Shown here piece after piece: positions 33,287-43,535 of a stretch of DNA of 64,000 nt; within the stretch, counting starts at the first letter, position 1; the number at the start of each line of letters is the position of its first letter. The stretch comes from Fulvia fulva. Taxonomy: Eukaryota > Ascomycota > Dothideomycetes > Mycosphaerellales > Mycosphaerellaceae. The position numbers and the translations under genes were made by a program. The stretch lies in assembly GCF_020509005.1 (NCBI RefSeq), contig NC_063016.1:1364001-1428000 (forward strand). The letters are read 5' to 3'. Below the pieces are notes generated by a model that did no database searches, was not told the origin of the DNA, and saw only the letters and a list, made by a program, of their open reading frames with translations.

Positions 33287-33896
33287 TCATCGGTCATACT
33301 CGTCGGCGTAGTAACGATCACCCTGCTGCACAGCTCTGCCGTATCCACCTCGTCCTGGATCATACTCTTCACGGTACTCGTCACGCACTTGTCCGCCGCT
33401 TCGGCCCCGTCCGTACTGCCTGCCCTCAGCAAAGCCTTCGTCCAGATCTGCTCTGATGATGCGCTCGTCCAGCTTGGTGCCGCCGACGTACTTGAGGCAG
33501 TCGAGCGCGTCCTCGTGTGTGTAGTACTCGACGAAGCAGAAGCCGCAGGGCGTCTTGCTGAAGCGATCCAGTCCCATGACCAGACGCTTGATTTCGCCGC
33601 AGGAGCTGAACAGGGTGTGGATCTGCTCCTCGGTGGTGTAGAAGGACAAGTTGCCTACGTAGAGTGTGGTCGCATGCTTCAGCTTGTCTTCGATGTCTGG
33701 CTGGTTCTCGCTGCGGTCGCGGTCTTCGGCGGGCTCGTCGTTGGGGTTGCCGCGTCTGTTCTTCTGCTTCTTGTTCTGGTGTGTGTCAGTCGCTGTCAGG
33801 AGTGATATCATTCTGCGCATGACTTACCTTGCCAATGGTATAGGAGGATGGCTTGTCGAGGCGGTCGACGGTGTGCTGGAACTTGAAGGCAGGCAT
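33287..33896 (-). CDS. CBC2: nuclear cap-binding complex small subunit
   Basis: Exons 33896-33828 and 33775-33287 (52-nt intron, GTAAGT donor, CACCAG acceptor) encode 185 residues. An RRM spans about residues 58-140, with RNP2 Leu-Tyr-Val-Gly-Asn-Leu and RNP1 Gly-Phe-Cys-Phe-Val-Glu-Tyr. The hallmark tail [17 protein letters not shown] follows, which folds over the m7G cap in CBP20. The protein pairs with CBP80 to bind capped RNA co-transcriptionally and support splicing and export. It shares a promoter with divergently transcribed NUP82, a link to mRNA export that may be coincidence. Confidence 0.93.
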
Positions 33897-34291
33897 CGCG
33901 GTCGTCGTGAGGGGGTGGTATCCAAGTGTCTTTGTGCGTGTGTTGTTGGCGAGTTGAAGGACAACATTAAAGATTGGATCATCGTCAAAGCTTTGGCGCG
34001 GATCGTGGACTGGAAAGCCTGTAGAACTAGAAGCCTTCCCTGGCGCACAGTCCCATCTGGCGCACAGCTTAACCAAAGCCAACTGTCGTGCAGGTAACGC
34101 CAGTCAAGTTTTGACGCGGATGGTCTAACCTTAGTGAGAGTGTGGTAAACAGCACGAGCTTCACGCGCAGAGAGCAATTCCAGGCTCGTGACGCGACACT
34201 CGGTTGCACCCATTTCCACCCCCTGCTCGAGACGTCGAGACACTGCAGACGATGCGATTGACATAGCAAGTCCCTACAACAAGTTCCGAGA
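33897..34291. promoter_or_regulatory. bidirectional promoter of CBC2 and NUP82
   Basis: Only 395 bp separate the start codons of the two divergent genes. No TATA box is evident, fitting housekeeping expression. A leaderward extension of the CBC2 frame exists but lacks a better start. Confidence 0.55.
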
Positions 34292-36961
34292 ATGGCCAAG
34301 ATCCTCGCCCAACAGCCGCGTTGGCTCGACCATGGCACGCCCGGCTACGACTTCTTCCAACCCAACGAGAGACACAAATCGGCACAGTCCGACTCGACAG
34401 CAGACGCGCCATTGAGGAGGGTCGCGCATCGAGGCAGTGAGGTGTTCGTCGCAGTCGGCAACGAGATCAGGTGGAGCCATCTCTCGACCTTACAAGAGGC
34501 CGGCGGCGGAAGCGCAACAAGACATGGACGCCAGGCATCTGGCCAACAGCCTATCCACAAAGTGCTGAGGACGCCGGCGTCGAGACCCATCCAGCAGCTC
34601 TCTGTCTCCCCCTCTGGACACTTCATTGCCGTGCTGACATGGCACACTTGCCACGTCTGCATTCTTCCACCCACCGAACACCTGCGCTTCCAGGACAGCC
34701 AGCCAATAAAGCTGCGCTCTTACCAAGTCGGTCCGACCGCACACGTACTCGAGCAAGCATCTCTGGTGAGCGTGCTCTGGCACCCGCTATCGCCGTCTGG
34801 GAACGCGTTGGTGACAGTCACACAAGATGCCTGTGTCAGATTGTGGGAGCTGGATCAAAACAACAGAAGTACCTTCAACGAGCCTGCCCTTGCCGTCGAC
34901 CTCAAGAAGCTGGCCAACGCAAGCTCGCAGCGCGAAGACTTGAGTGCGAGCAAATATGGCACCAACAAAGGCTTCTCGCCTGACGATCTGGAGATGGAGC
35001 TTGCTTCCAGCTGTTTTGGCGGCCAAGGCAAAGACGATGAAGACGGCTGGTCAAGTATGACTCTGTGGGTGGCTATGACAGAAGGCGACGTCTACGCCCT
35101 ATGTCCATTTCTGCCTTCAAAGTTCATCGCGCCCGTCACTTTACTTCCAAGTCTAAGCACTAGTGTGGTCGCGAAGCAGAAGGTGTTCGATCAAGATCGC
35201 CAAGTTTCAGATTTCGATCGATTGGTCGCGAACCAACAGAGTAGCTGGCTTGCCGACCTCGATCAGCAAGAGCCCACGTCTATTCCCGGCCACTACGATG
35301 TGGACGTATACTCCCGGCCGGATCGTCTCAGTGCCATACCTAGACTTCAAGGACCATTCCAGCTTTCGCCAGATCCTGATTTGGGAGAGATTACCGACAT
35401 CTTCGCGGTCGCGCCTAAAGTTAACGAAGAGGCTTACTTCGATGATGAGGACGATTACGACACGCTGAGCAGCAACGACGGGTTGAGCATTGGCATTGTC
35501 TGCCTGGCGATGAGCAACAACAAAGTGCACATCTGTTTGAACGTTGAAGGCGTCGAAGCCGAATGGCTGCCATCGAAGCGGTCTCGAGCACAGTACATGA
35601 ATGATCTTGATGCTACGAAGGCGCTGCTTCTGCTTGAGAGTGCTGAGCTCGCAGCTGAGCATCAAGGTGGCAATGCCCTTGCTTGGCCGACGTTCACAGC
35701 ATCACCGACAGATCGATACGAGGTTTTCACTACGCAACCTGGTGGAGTCTTCAGCTTGTCCTTCCGGCCTTGGGTAACAGCTCTCGAGGACGAACTGTCT
35801 GCGCCGCAGCCGGACGGAGAAGGTATAGGCTTTCGATTGAATGTGATCATGGAGTCTGCCAGCACGAGCGTTACTGCCGTCAACAAGTCGCGGGTGCCTC
35901 TGCGGGAGATCAACAGGTCTATAGCCATCCTCGACCACCTTGACTCAGAGCTAGGCTATATCGTCTTGACTCTAGCACAGAGCCAGCCTCTGGCCACTAT
36001 CCTGGACCTTCCTGTGGCAACAAGTCACGCGTTACTTCCTGAAGCGCAGGCTACAGCTGGCGCGTTTGCAGCTCATGTCCCACGCGCGCCGTACCACCCA
36101 GACCCGGCCTTCGACAAGCCGATCGCTTTACCAGATTACATCAGCAAATGGCGACAAGACAGTGCTCGTGGTATCGGCGGTGACATCAAGGGGCAGGTGA
36201 GATTCTCGTCGGACACACTGCAGAAGATCACCAAGGCGCATCAAGTTCTCAGCCATGACACGCATGCACTTGGTCTTGCAGCTGCGGACCTTTACAGACG
36301 CTGCGAGTCCATGATGGAGGAGATGAAGTTCCAGATTGAGCGAGTCAAGGAGTTGTCGAACCGCGTTAATAGTGTTACCGGTGAGGACGAGTTCCCAGAT
36401 CAGTCGACCGCTGGACCAGAACTTGTGCGAGGAGGCAAGGACAAGATGGAGAAGAGGATAGAAGACAGGAAGGAGAAGACGGTTGCAATTCGCGAACGTG
36501 TCGAGAATCTACGCAGGAAGATGAGGAACGTTGGGGGCAAAGAAATGTCGGCAAAGGAGAGGGCTTTCGCGGAAGAGGTTGCCAAGCTCGAGAGGACGAT
36601 TCTACCGGAGCCTCGAGTACCGACAAGTCCAGGCGCGCTCCTCAAAATGGAGAACAGCGAGCTTACGATCCGCACGGAATCGGAAGATCTGGATACGGAA
36701 GAGCGAGATACCATCGCTGGTCGCTTCAAGGCCGTCGAGGATGTGTATAAGCAGCTCACATCGCAAGCAGCCGAAGTGCAAAACGAGCTCGAGTCGCGGC
36801 AAAAGAGCGCGACCGAATCGCGGCCTACTACGCCCAATGCCCATGGCGCGGACTTTAGACAGCAGAAGTTGGCACAGGTCTTTGCGTTGTTGGACAGGGA
36901 GACGGCACTGATTGAGGCTGTTGGCGAGAGATTGGAGAAGCTACAAGTTGCGAGCAGATGA
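34292..36961 (+). CDS. NUP82: nuclear pore component Nup82/Nup88-like
   Basis: Single exon, 889 residues, ATG in GAGAATGGCC context. The first 600 or so residues look like an irregular beta-propeller (repeated Leu-Ser-Val-Ser-Pro-Ser-Gly, Val-Leu-Trp-His-Pro-Leu-Ser, Leu-Trp-Glu-Leu strands). The last 250 are helical and charged with heptad character, matching the C-terminal coiled coil by which Nup82 binds Nup159 and Nsp1 on the cytoplasmic face of the pore. An acidic loop (Asp-Asp-Glu-Asp-Asp-Tyr-Asp) sits near residue 390. It functions in mRNA export. The identification rests on the N-terminal signature and architecture. Confidence 0.78.
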   Translation: MAKILAQQPRWLDHGTPGYDFFQPNERHKSAQSDSTADAPLRRVAHRGSEVFVAVGNEIRWSHLSTLQEAGGGSATRHGRQASGQQPIHKVLRTPASRPIQQLSVSPSGHFIAVLTWHTCHVCILPPTEHLRFQDSQPIKLRSYQVGPTAHVLEQASLVSVLWHPLSPSGNALVTVTQDACVRLWELDQNNRSTFNEPALAVDLKKLANASSQREDLSASKYGTNKGFSPDDLEMELASSCFGGQGKDDEDGWSSMTLWVAMTEGDVYALCPFLPSKFIAPVTLLPSLSTSVVAKQKVFDQDRQVSDFDRLVANQQSSWLADLDQQEPTSIPGHYDVDVYSRPDRLSAIPRLQGPFQLSPDPDLGEITDIFAVAPKVNEEAYFDDEDDYDTLSSNDGLSIGIVCLAMSNNKVHICLNVEGVEAEWLPSKRSRAQYMNDLDATKALLLLESAELAAEHQGGNALAWPTFTASPTDRYEVFTTQPGGVFSLSFRPWVTALEDELSAPQPDGEGIGFRLNVIMESASTSVTAVNKSRVPLREINRSIAILDHLDSELGYIVLTLAQSQPLATILDLPVATSHALLPEAQATAGAFAAHVPRAPYHPDPAFDKPIALPDYISKWRQDSARGIGGDIKGQVRFSSDTLQKITKAHQVLSHDTHALGLAAADLYRRCESMMEEMKFQIERVKELSNRVNSVTGEDEFPDQSTAGPELVRGGKDKMEKRIEDRKEKTVAIRERVENLRRKMRNVGGKEMSAKERAFAEEVAKLERTILPEPRVPTSPGALLKMENSELTIRTESEDLDTEERDTIAGRFKAVEDVYKQLTSQAAEVQNELESRQKSATESRPTTPNAHGADFRQQKLAQVFALLDRETALIEAVGERLEKLQVASR

Positions 36962-37816
36962 TTGTTTTGGCGAGCATAGCATGGAGTTGGTGATGTATAG
37001 CTTGCATGGCGGCTTGAATAGGAGCGCAACGATTGAAGGATGGTACGTTTGTCAGTCATGCATGATATGCGATGGTCGTCATGTTGTGACATCCTCGATG
37101 ATCCGTGCGACTGAAGGACATTTATCACGATCCGACCTTCGAACTGATAGCGCATTCGGCCTGTTGATGATATCGCACAGCAGGCTCCGGACCACAGCCT
37201 CGGAAGCGAGATGAACGCATCCTGATCGAGCGACAACGTGGCCGAATTCCCACACAACGCAGGCACACAAAAACACTGTATCCGATCGGCATTGCTACCG
37301 AAACCGGCAAGCGATGTGCATCTGTAACAACTACCAAGGCACACCGAACATCCTAGCAGGGGTCTTATACTGCTGGTGCTCCTTGGCACGTGTGAGCTTG
37401 AGCGCTTGATGCTAATTCTCCGTCGACTCCACTTGCTTTCCAGACCACATTCGACGCCAGGTCCTAATCTACATGCTGCAGTCTCGACGACTTCCGCTGG
37501 CCATCCTCGGCTTCGTCCAACAGATTTCCACTTTGGTTGTTTGATCTAGGCGCACAAAAGCGAACAAGCTTTCCGACATCCACATGGTCGCTATTGCCTT
37601 TCATCTGGATCACGTCGACACGTACAGCTCGGCACTATGGAACAATTCGTGAAGTTTGATGGAACGCTCGATCTTTGGTGATGTGTGGAACGCGTTACCA
37701 GCCTTTATAAGTCTCCAAACCTGCGTCTCGGTAGGTGTTCTCTCAGTACAGCAGCTTCTTCTTGCAACGTCCCAGTCACTCTTTTTCTTTACAACACCAC
37801 ATTCTCTTCGGCAAAG
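36962..37816. other. intergenic region upstream of the pectate lyase gene
   Basis: No gene seen in 855 bp. The right end carries the pectate lyase promoter, including a TATA box at 37704-37711. Confidence 0.45.
37704..37711 (+). promoter_or_regulatory. TATA box of the pectate lyase gene
   Basis: TTTATAAG lies about 110 bp before the start codon at 37817. A CT-rich leader with CTTCTTCTTG follows. A clear TATA element fits a strongly regulated secreted-enzyme gene. Confidence 0.6.
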
Positions 37817-38952
37817 ATGAAGCAGACTTTCTCTCTCGCCCTGGCGGCGCTTTCTTCTATTGCTTATGCACTTCCAGCGACACAGGTCAAGAGAGCCGAC
37901 GATGGTCCTGTCGGTTACGCTTCGCAGAACGGCGGGTACGATTGACTGCCTCTGACCCTCTCAACTTCTTACTGACAATTCCTAGCACCACTGGTGGTGC
38001 CGGCGGCACAACTACCACCGTCTCCTCGCTCGCTCAGTTCACCAAGGCCGTCACTGCAGACGAGGCCACCGTCGTCTACGTCAAGGGCACCATCAAGGGC
38101 TCTGCGCAGACCAAGGTCTCCAGCGACACTTCCATCCTAGGTCTCGACTCCAGCTCTGGCCTTGAGGGCATCTCCCTCTACATCAAGGATGTCAGCAACG
38201 TTATTGTCCGCAACTTGGCCATCTCGAAGGTTCTGGCCGACAATGGTGATGCCATCGGTATTCAGAAGGCTACCAATGTGTGGATTGACCACATGGATCT
38301 ATCTTCCGATATGGACAATGGCAAGGAGTAAGGGCCTGAGGTGTGTCCTTTATGTTGGGAAGACGGTATGGCTAACTATCATCACAGCTACTACGACGGT
38401 CTCTGCGACGTCACCCACGCCTCCGACTGGGTCACGATCTCCAACACCTACTTCCACGACCACTACAAGGTCTCCCTCGTCGGCCATTCCGACTCCAACG
38501 CCGACGAAGACACTGGTCACTTGACAGGTACGTCCCAGACGCTCCTCTGCGTTGTCCCGCTTGCACATCAATAACTAGCCTCTTCACCCGCAGTAACCTA
38601 CGCCAACAACTACTGGTCCAACACCAACTCCCGTATCCCCTCCATCCGCTTCGGCACCGCCCACATTTTCAACTCCTACTACGACTCCGCCGACACAGGT
38701 GTAAACACCCGCATGGGCGCCGAAGTCCTCGTCGAGAGCACCGTCTTCACTGGCGTCAAGTACCCCGTCTGCAGCAGGGACAGTGATGAGACGGGCTCGG
38801 CTGTGACAAAGGATGTGGACTTTGGCAGTGGCGAGAACACCGCTCCCAAGGGAAGCTTGACGAGCATGCCGTACAAATACACGCTGCTGGGCAGTGCGAA
38901 GGTTAAGGCTGCGGTTGTGGGGACTGCTGGTAACACTTTGACGTTGGGTTGA
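37817..38952 (+). CDS. secreted pectate lyase, polysaccharide lyase family 1
   Basis: Four exons, 37817-37935, 37986-38327, 38388-38527 and 38594-38952, giving 319 residues; every junction restores conserved sequence. Signal peptide about residues 1-18, then a Lys-Arg at about 25-26 that may be a Kex2 site. The parallel beta-helix has Asn-Val-Trp-Ile-Asp-His (calcium/active-site strand), Ser-Asp-Trp-Val-Thr-Ile-Ser and Ser-Arg-Ile-Pro-Ser-Ile-Arg-Phe-Gly, the last holding the catalytic arginine region. It cleaves de-esterified pectin by beta-elimination in plant cell walls, indicating a plant-associated fungus. The length matches fungal PelA-type enzymes. Confidence 0.93.
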
Positions 38953-39572
38953 GTATAAGAGGGGGTGGTGGAGTTGGGTTGAGGGGCAGAATAAGGGTAG
39001 ATATCGACAGTATTCGTTGACGAACGTCATCTTGGTCTTTCACTACATGCCTCATATCGTTGAGAAGGACTTGCCTGTGGCGATACCGATATTCTGCAGC
39101 GTCATCTGCTGATGCTTGACGTTGCGGGCGGTTAGATAGAGGGTATCACAGTCGAATGGACAGCCATCTTTGCCGCAGCTCTTCATACCATATCCTATCC
39201 ATCTACCTTACATTTGACCCTGCATCGTCGCAGTGGACTCAATGCCGTGGCTCAGGGTAGTGATATCATGAAGCTGGATCTACCAGCTCTGGAATGAGGA
39301 TATCAATGGTGCATAAGTGCTGCCGCTCGAGAAGCACTTCGACTAGCGTCATGCACAGACCGGCGAATCACAAGCATGTTTGACAGAGCCAAGGATAATC
39401 CTTGACCCGACTCTCGCCTGCCTCATGACGTCGAATCTCGTTGCATGAGCAAGCACGAACAAGCACAGCCCTGTATCTCACCGGTGTTGACCAGCCGCCA
39501 CTTTCCAAATGGAGAGGTAGGTGAACGACTCCAGACATTTTCATCACTCTCGCACAGAAAACATCATCGACT
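38953..39572. other. intergenic region after pectate lyase
   Basis: About 620 bp without a supported gene. Confidence 0.4.
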
Positions 39573-40193
39573 ATGGCTCGCACACACTACTCCGACGAGC
39601 GCTACGAAAGCGACGACAGCAGTCTCGCCGACTCTCCCCGAAGCAGACACAGAAGGAGAGCGCACTCTGAAGAGTCGCCATATACCGAACGTCCTCGGGC
39701 AAGGCCTAGACATGCGCGCCGACACTCATCGTACGCCTCAGAGAAGACACGATCGAAATGGCAAAGTGCGGGCAAAGTCGCGCTCGGTGTGGCATTCGTG
39801 GGCATTGTGGCTCAAGTGGTCAATCGGTGGGTGGAGAAGAGGGAGATTGAGAGCATACGACGAGAAGAAGACAGAGTGAGGGAGAAGCGACGGCAGTTTG
39901 AGAAAGCAAAGGCCAAGAGGCGCCGTGAGGAGGATCGCAGAGAGAGGGAAAGGGAGGACCGCTCGAGAGGACATGGCCCTGAGGTATGGGAGGTCACCGA
40001 AGAAGTCAGAAGGATAGGCTATTTGCCTGCTGAAGAGCGAGGACGGAGTGAGAGTCGCGCTCCGCGAAGGCTGGAGGCGCCGCCAAGCAGGGAGGCTTCC
40101 ATTGATGAGTGGGAGGAGGACCAGGTGAACCACCATGAGCGCAGAGGCAGGGCAGAGAGAAGTCGAAGCAGACCTGCTGTTGATGTTACATGA
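39573..40193 (+). CDS. hypothetical protein, one membrane helix and charged coiled coil, 206 aa
   Basis: Single exon; ATG follows ATCGACT. The first 65 residues are Ser/Arg/His-rich and probably disordered. A helix at about 67-84 (Gly-Lys-Val-Ala-Leu-Gly-Val-Ala-Phe-Val-Gly-Ile-Val-Ala) could cross a membrane. It is followed by a long Arg/Glu-rich alpha-helix or coiled coil (about 88-130) and an acidic-basic tail. The family is not known to me. Such single-anchor, basic-helix proteins are common uncharacterised ascomycete genes. Confidence 0.6.
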   Translation: MARTHYSDERYESDDSSLADSPRSRHRRRAHSEESPYTERPRARPRHARRHSSYASEKTRSKWQSAGKVALGVAFVGIVAQVVNRWVEKREIESIRREEDRVREKRRQFEKAKAKRRREEDRREREREDRSRGHGPEVWEVTEEVRRIGYLPAEERGRSESRAPRRLEAPPSREASIDEWEEDQVNHHERRGRAERSRSRPAVDVT

Positions 40194-40387
40194 GCGGCTT
40201 GTAGGTTGCGGCAATCATTCTTGCTATGGGACATACACGATGGACCATACTGCGGTGACCATGGAGCTCAGTATCCTCGTGGATGGCGTATTCACAATCG
40301 GCATTTCTCCCTGGGCTCACGTTACAAAAACCACTTAGCGTAAGGAACTCAACGTCGACTGCCTACTTGACTCGAACCGAGATAGCA

Positions 40388-41194
40388 ATGGCTCAATCAC
40401 GAACCTGCAGACACAACGCGAATCCCGAGGAATGCGACTGCTGTCGATGGTATCACAGACATCCTGACTTCAGACCCTTCGATCTTTCTGTGATGCAACA
40501 TACTCCCTGGGGACCCGTGGAGACTCTACAAGACAGACCAGACTCGATTCGAGCGGCACGCAGGGGCTCTCGTGCGCTTCACGGTAGCTTTCGAAGTCCA
40601 AGTTACAACAACAATCCACAATTTGATGACGAACTTCGATACGAGTCCTCGCCATCATCGTCATCGTCGCATAGCAGCGCATTCACTACTAGCCCTGCGC
40701 GACTGACTACCTTTCCAGCCTTCACAGAGCTCCGAAACTCGCCCTTTTCGCTACCAAGCTACAGCGAAGCAACAACCACTTCTTCAACCACCGAACACCG
40801 TACTCAAATGCTTCACACACAAGCCCGTAGCCTCGCAGAGCGCTCAGACAATCTGATGCTACGCGGCCGAGAGTTTTGTGACTCAGCTAGGATCACGCCG
40901 ATGCCACGAGCTTTCGCGTACCCATCCTCCGACATCATACGCAGAGACCATGAGACACGGCTCGAAGCTCGTCAGTCGCTGGAACACCGTTGGCGGGACC
41001 ATCTCTACGATGTTGCCGTTTGGCGAGAAGCTTTGAGCCAATGGGACTCCGAAGTGGCCAGGACACTGACCACAGGCCTTTATGATCACGACCTCGTGTT
41101 GACAAGAGAGAGGCTGCAAAGAGATGAGCGGGAGTTAGGAGCGCTGATCAGGCAGGCCGGGCTCGAAGTGCCTAGTCATTTGACTCCTTGGTAA
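40388..41194 (+). CDS. hypothetical protein with Cys/His cluster, 268 aa
   Basis: Single-exon frame. The ATG at 40388 is preferred over the in-frame one at 40283, because the longer product adds a low-quality 35-residue lead close behind the previous gene. The N-terminus has Cys-Arg-His ... Cys-Asp-Cys-Cys ... His-Arg-His, possibly a small zinc site. A Ser/Thr-rich middle (about 75-140) is followed by a helical C-terminal half rich in Arg/Glu/Leu. The family and function are unknown. It lies 195 bp after the previous hypothetical gene on the same strand. Confidence 0.55.
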   Translation: MAQSRTCRHNANPEECDCCRWYHRHPDFRPFDLSVMQHTPWGPVETLQDRPDSIRAARRGSRALHGSFRSPSYNNNPQFDDELRYESSPSSSSSHSSAFTTSPARLTTFPAFTELRNSPFSLPSYSEATTTSSTTEHRTQMLHTQARSLAERSDNLMLRGREFCDSARITPMPRAFAYPSSDIIRRDHETRLEARQSLEHRWRDHLYDVAVWREALSQWDSEVARTLTTGLYDHDLVLTRERLQRDERELGALIRQAGLEVPSHLTPW

Positions 41195-41453
41195 CTGGGG
41201 CGAGTACATGGGTGCTCCGGCTTATAGTCCTAGGCGAATGGCCTGCATTTGAATGATCAGTAGCGCTCATGCCAAGTTTCCGGCTTTACTTTTGCTTGAA
41301 ATGGTTCACCCACGCCTTCAAAATCCCATGCGTGCCTCAATACTGCTCATCGTGTATCAGCCGGGCGCTCATCATTGGTGAACAGCTTGCCCTATCTCAA
41401 GATACACGATGAGGGTTTGCAGAGTGGTGTCGACTCGGAATAGGACGCAGTGC

Positions 41454-42219
41454 TCATGATCTAGCCTTCTCGAGTGCTGCACGATAGAGTGCCTGCATTG
41501 CACGAACATCTGTGCCAATAGCGATCAAGTCAAAGCGCTCCTTTGCTGCACATGCTTGCTCTCCGTCCGCGACAAGCATACCAACCTCCTTGTCGTGTGT
41601 TCGAGCTGCTCCTACGATCTTATCAATGGCTGCCAGGAATTTGGCCTCGGTGTACTTCGCAGGTGTGGAGCCCAGCAATGCAAGCGCAAGATCGTTAGGT
41701 CCGATGAAGACCCTGTCGACACCTTGGACCTGGCAGATCTCATCCACATCATTACGACCTTCAATCGACTCGATCGGAAGCATGACCACGACACTGTCGT
41801 TCGCTGATGCAACATACTCGACAGGTGTTGACAGCCCATGCTCGAACGCTGCGAAAGCAGAACCTCGACCTTGCACGCCGGTGGGAGAAACTTCGCAAAG
41901 GATACAAAAGACTCGGCCTCGACTGCACTGTTGATCATCGGAACAAGAACACCGTGTGCACCCGTGTCAGGGGCTCTCTTCACCAACGACGCTGACGGCC
42001 CACGAATCCGGACAATGGGCGAGGATCCAGCACTGGCTACGACGCTGACCATGTCATGCATGTCAGAGTCGCCGATACCCCGTGCTCCCGATCTATGATA
42101 GCCGCGTCTAGTCCTGTGTGGGCCACGACTTGAGCATGCCTCACGCCTTTTAATGCCAAGAAGGTCGTCATTGCGGTCTGGCCGTTTCGGAGAGTGTTCA
42201 AAAGTTTTGGAGTAGCCAT
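41454..42219 (-). pseudogene. HpcH/HpaI-type aldolase pseudogene with two frameshifts
   Basis: Similarity to HpcH/HpaI (2,4-dihydroxyhept-2-ene-1,7-dioate) class II aldolases runs from the start (42219) to a normal C-terminus, but in three reading frames. The first frame ends after Arg-Glu-His-Gly near 42078, where one base seems to be missing; the second runs from Met-His-Asp-Met-Val to Phe-Leu-Pro-Pro near 41880, where another base is missing. The third holds Phe-Ile-Gly-Pro-Asn-Asp-Leu-Ala-Leu-Ala-Leu and Ile-Gly-Thr-Asp-Val-Arg-Ala. No GT/AG intron can explain either shift, since the conserved sequence continues without a gap. The active enzyme would cleave hydroxy-oxo acids to pyruvate and an aldehyde with a divalent metal. 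Confidence 0.8.
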
Positions 42220-43535
42220 TGTCGCCACTCGTTTGCCCGAAGCGCGGAGTAAGATGATCGCCCTGTTCGACGGTTTATCGGTCAATGTGAACATCAAGAA
42301 GATGATGGTATGGGCAGAGAGACCGCCTTCTCCCTCGTGAAGAGCTTCCGGCTCCACAGGCCGAGATGTAGTCAGCACACTGAGGGTGTTGAGAAGTGAG
42401 TAAAGGGTAGACGAGACTGCTGAGGCTGCCCATCTTGTCACATGCAAATCTCAGACGGGTCCGAAGCTGGGGAGCAACTGTGTCACAATGTTCGCATCAG
42501 ATCGAGTCGCTTGGCATGTTTGGTGGTGTGCTGGTCGGGGTTTGCATGTGGACAACATCAAACGAAAGCTGTCAGCGTCTGTGATAGCGACTTGAGTTCA
42601 GAAGATATGGCGTGATGGGTGCCTCTCAGTGTCGCGGGTACTGACACGTATTCCGGTCGTGCATGATGCAGAAAACATGAAGCATCTCGATGGGAAAGAT
42701 TGAAAGCGAGCTGCTTCGGATTCAGACGCAGTGTCTACGGACACGCCGAGGAACGTGTCCGTAGACACTGGGGGATTCAGAAGGCACGGCCGCTCAGATT
42801 TGTCATCGGCGAATAGAAGAAACATCACTCTTTGTCGTCTTCCGACTTCTTGCTGCTCACTGCATCGCTTGGCTGCATAGGAACAGTCGGTATACTGTCT
42901 GGACACATCAGATCTCTCCATCTTGGCTGTTCGCGGCATCGCTATTTTGAGCGCACACCGATGGAATCAGAGTAATCGTGGATGGCAGGCACCGGCCTGC
43001 ATATCATAACCCAGCATGAGACAATTTTGATCAGCCTTGCTGACATGATGCATGTAAGACAGTACACTTATGCAGCTCGGTTGGCTGCAATGTCAATCCG
43101 AACATCATCATCAAGCACAAGACCTGCATACCACACTGCTCATATCGGCATTAGAAAGCATCACGGACCTCTTCCCAGCATTTTCCATGTGCAGTAGCGG
43201 ACTTCCTCACGCGCCTTACTCTTAGCGACACCTTGGCCAGGAGTAAGCTATCACTTCGCTCCATTGTCAGTCAGGAAGCTTCTGGGCACCATGGGCCTGG
43301 TCAATTCACTCTTCTATGGTTGGCCAAGTCTTGCAGTCATGGCCATGGTGTATCAGGTACCTCGTCAATTGTCGAGCGGATAGGACCCGACACCGTACCC
43401 GTCTCCGGATCCTTACAAACATGGACGTCGAGGTAGAGCATGGTGTACCGCAGTATATGTAAATACTCTCCCGCATTCGGGCAATTATTGACCAAGACCA
43501 GCAGCCTCGTTCTTGGTGAGCAAGACTACCAGAAG
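42220..43535. other. intergenic region with a perfect hairpin
   Basis: About 1.3 kb between two pseudogenes. The only structure is the 17-bp inverted repeat at 42729-42770. Frames on both strands (for example 42598-42939 minus) show no domain. Confidence 0.45.
42729..42770. repeat. perfect 17-bp hairpin with 8-nt loop
   Basis: The arm 42729-42745 (CAGTGTCTACGGACACG) is exactly complementary to 42754-42770; the loop is CCGAGGAA. The outer and inner flanks do not extend the pairing. No U-tract or gene end adjoins it, so it is not an obvious terminator. Confidence 0.8.

Noticed and set aside
36400..37389. 329-codon frame antisense to NUP82
   Set aside because: Ser/Arg-rich mirror of the coiled-coil coding region, not a gene.
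42598..42939. 113-codon minus-strand frame spanning the hairpin
   Set aside because: No domain; includes the inverted repeat and lacks splice or promoter evidence.
43286..43352. Possible extra first exon of the MFS gene (ATG frame ending in a GTACCT donor)
   Set aside because: The normal family N-terminus begins at 43536; no need for it and no frame evidence.
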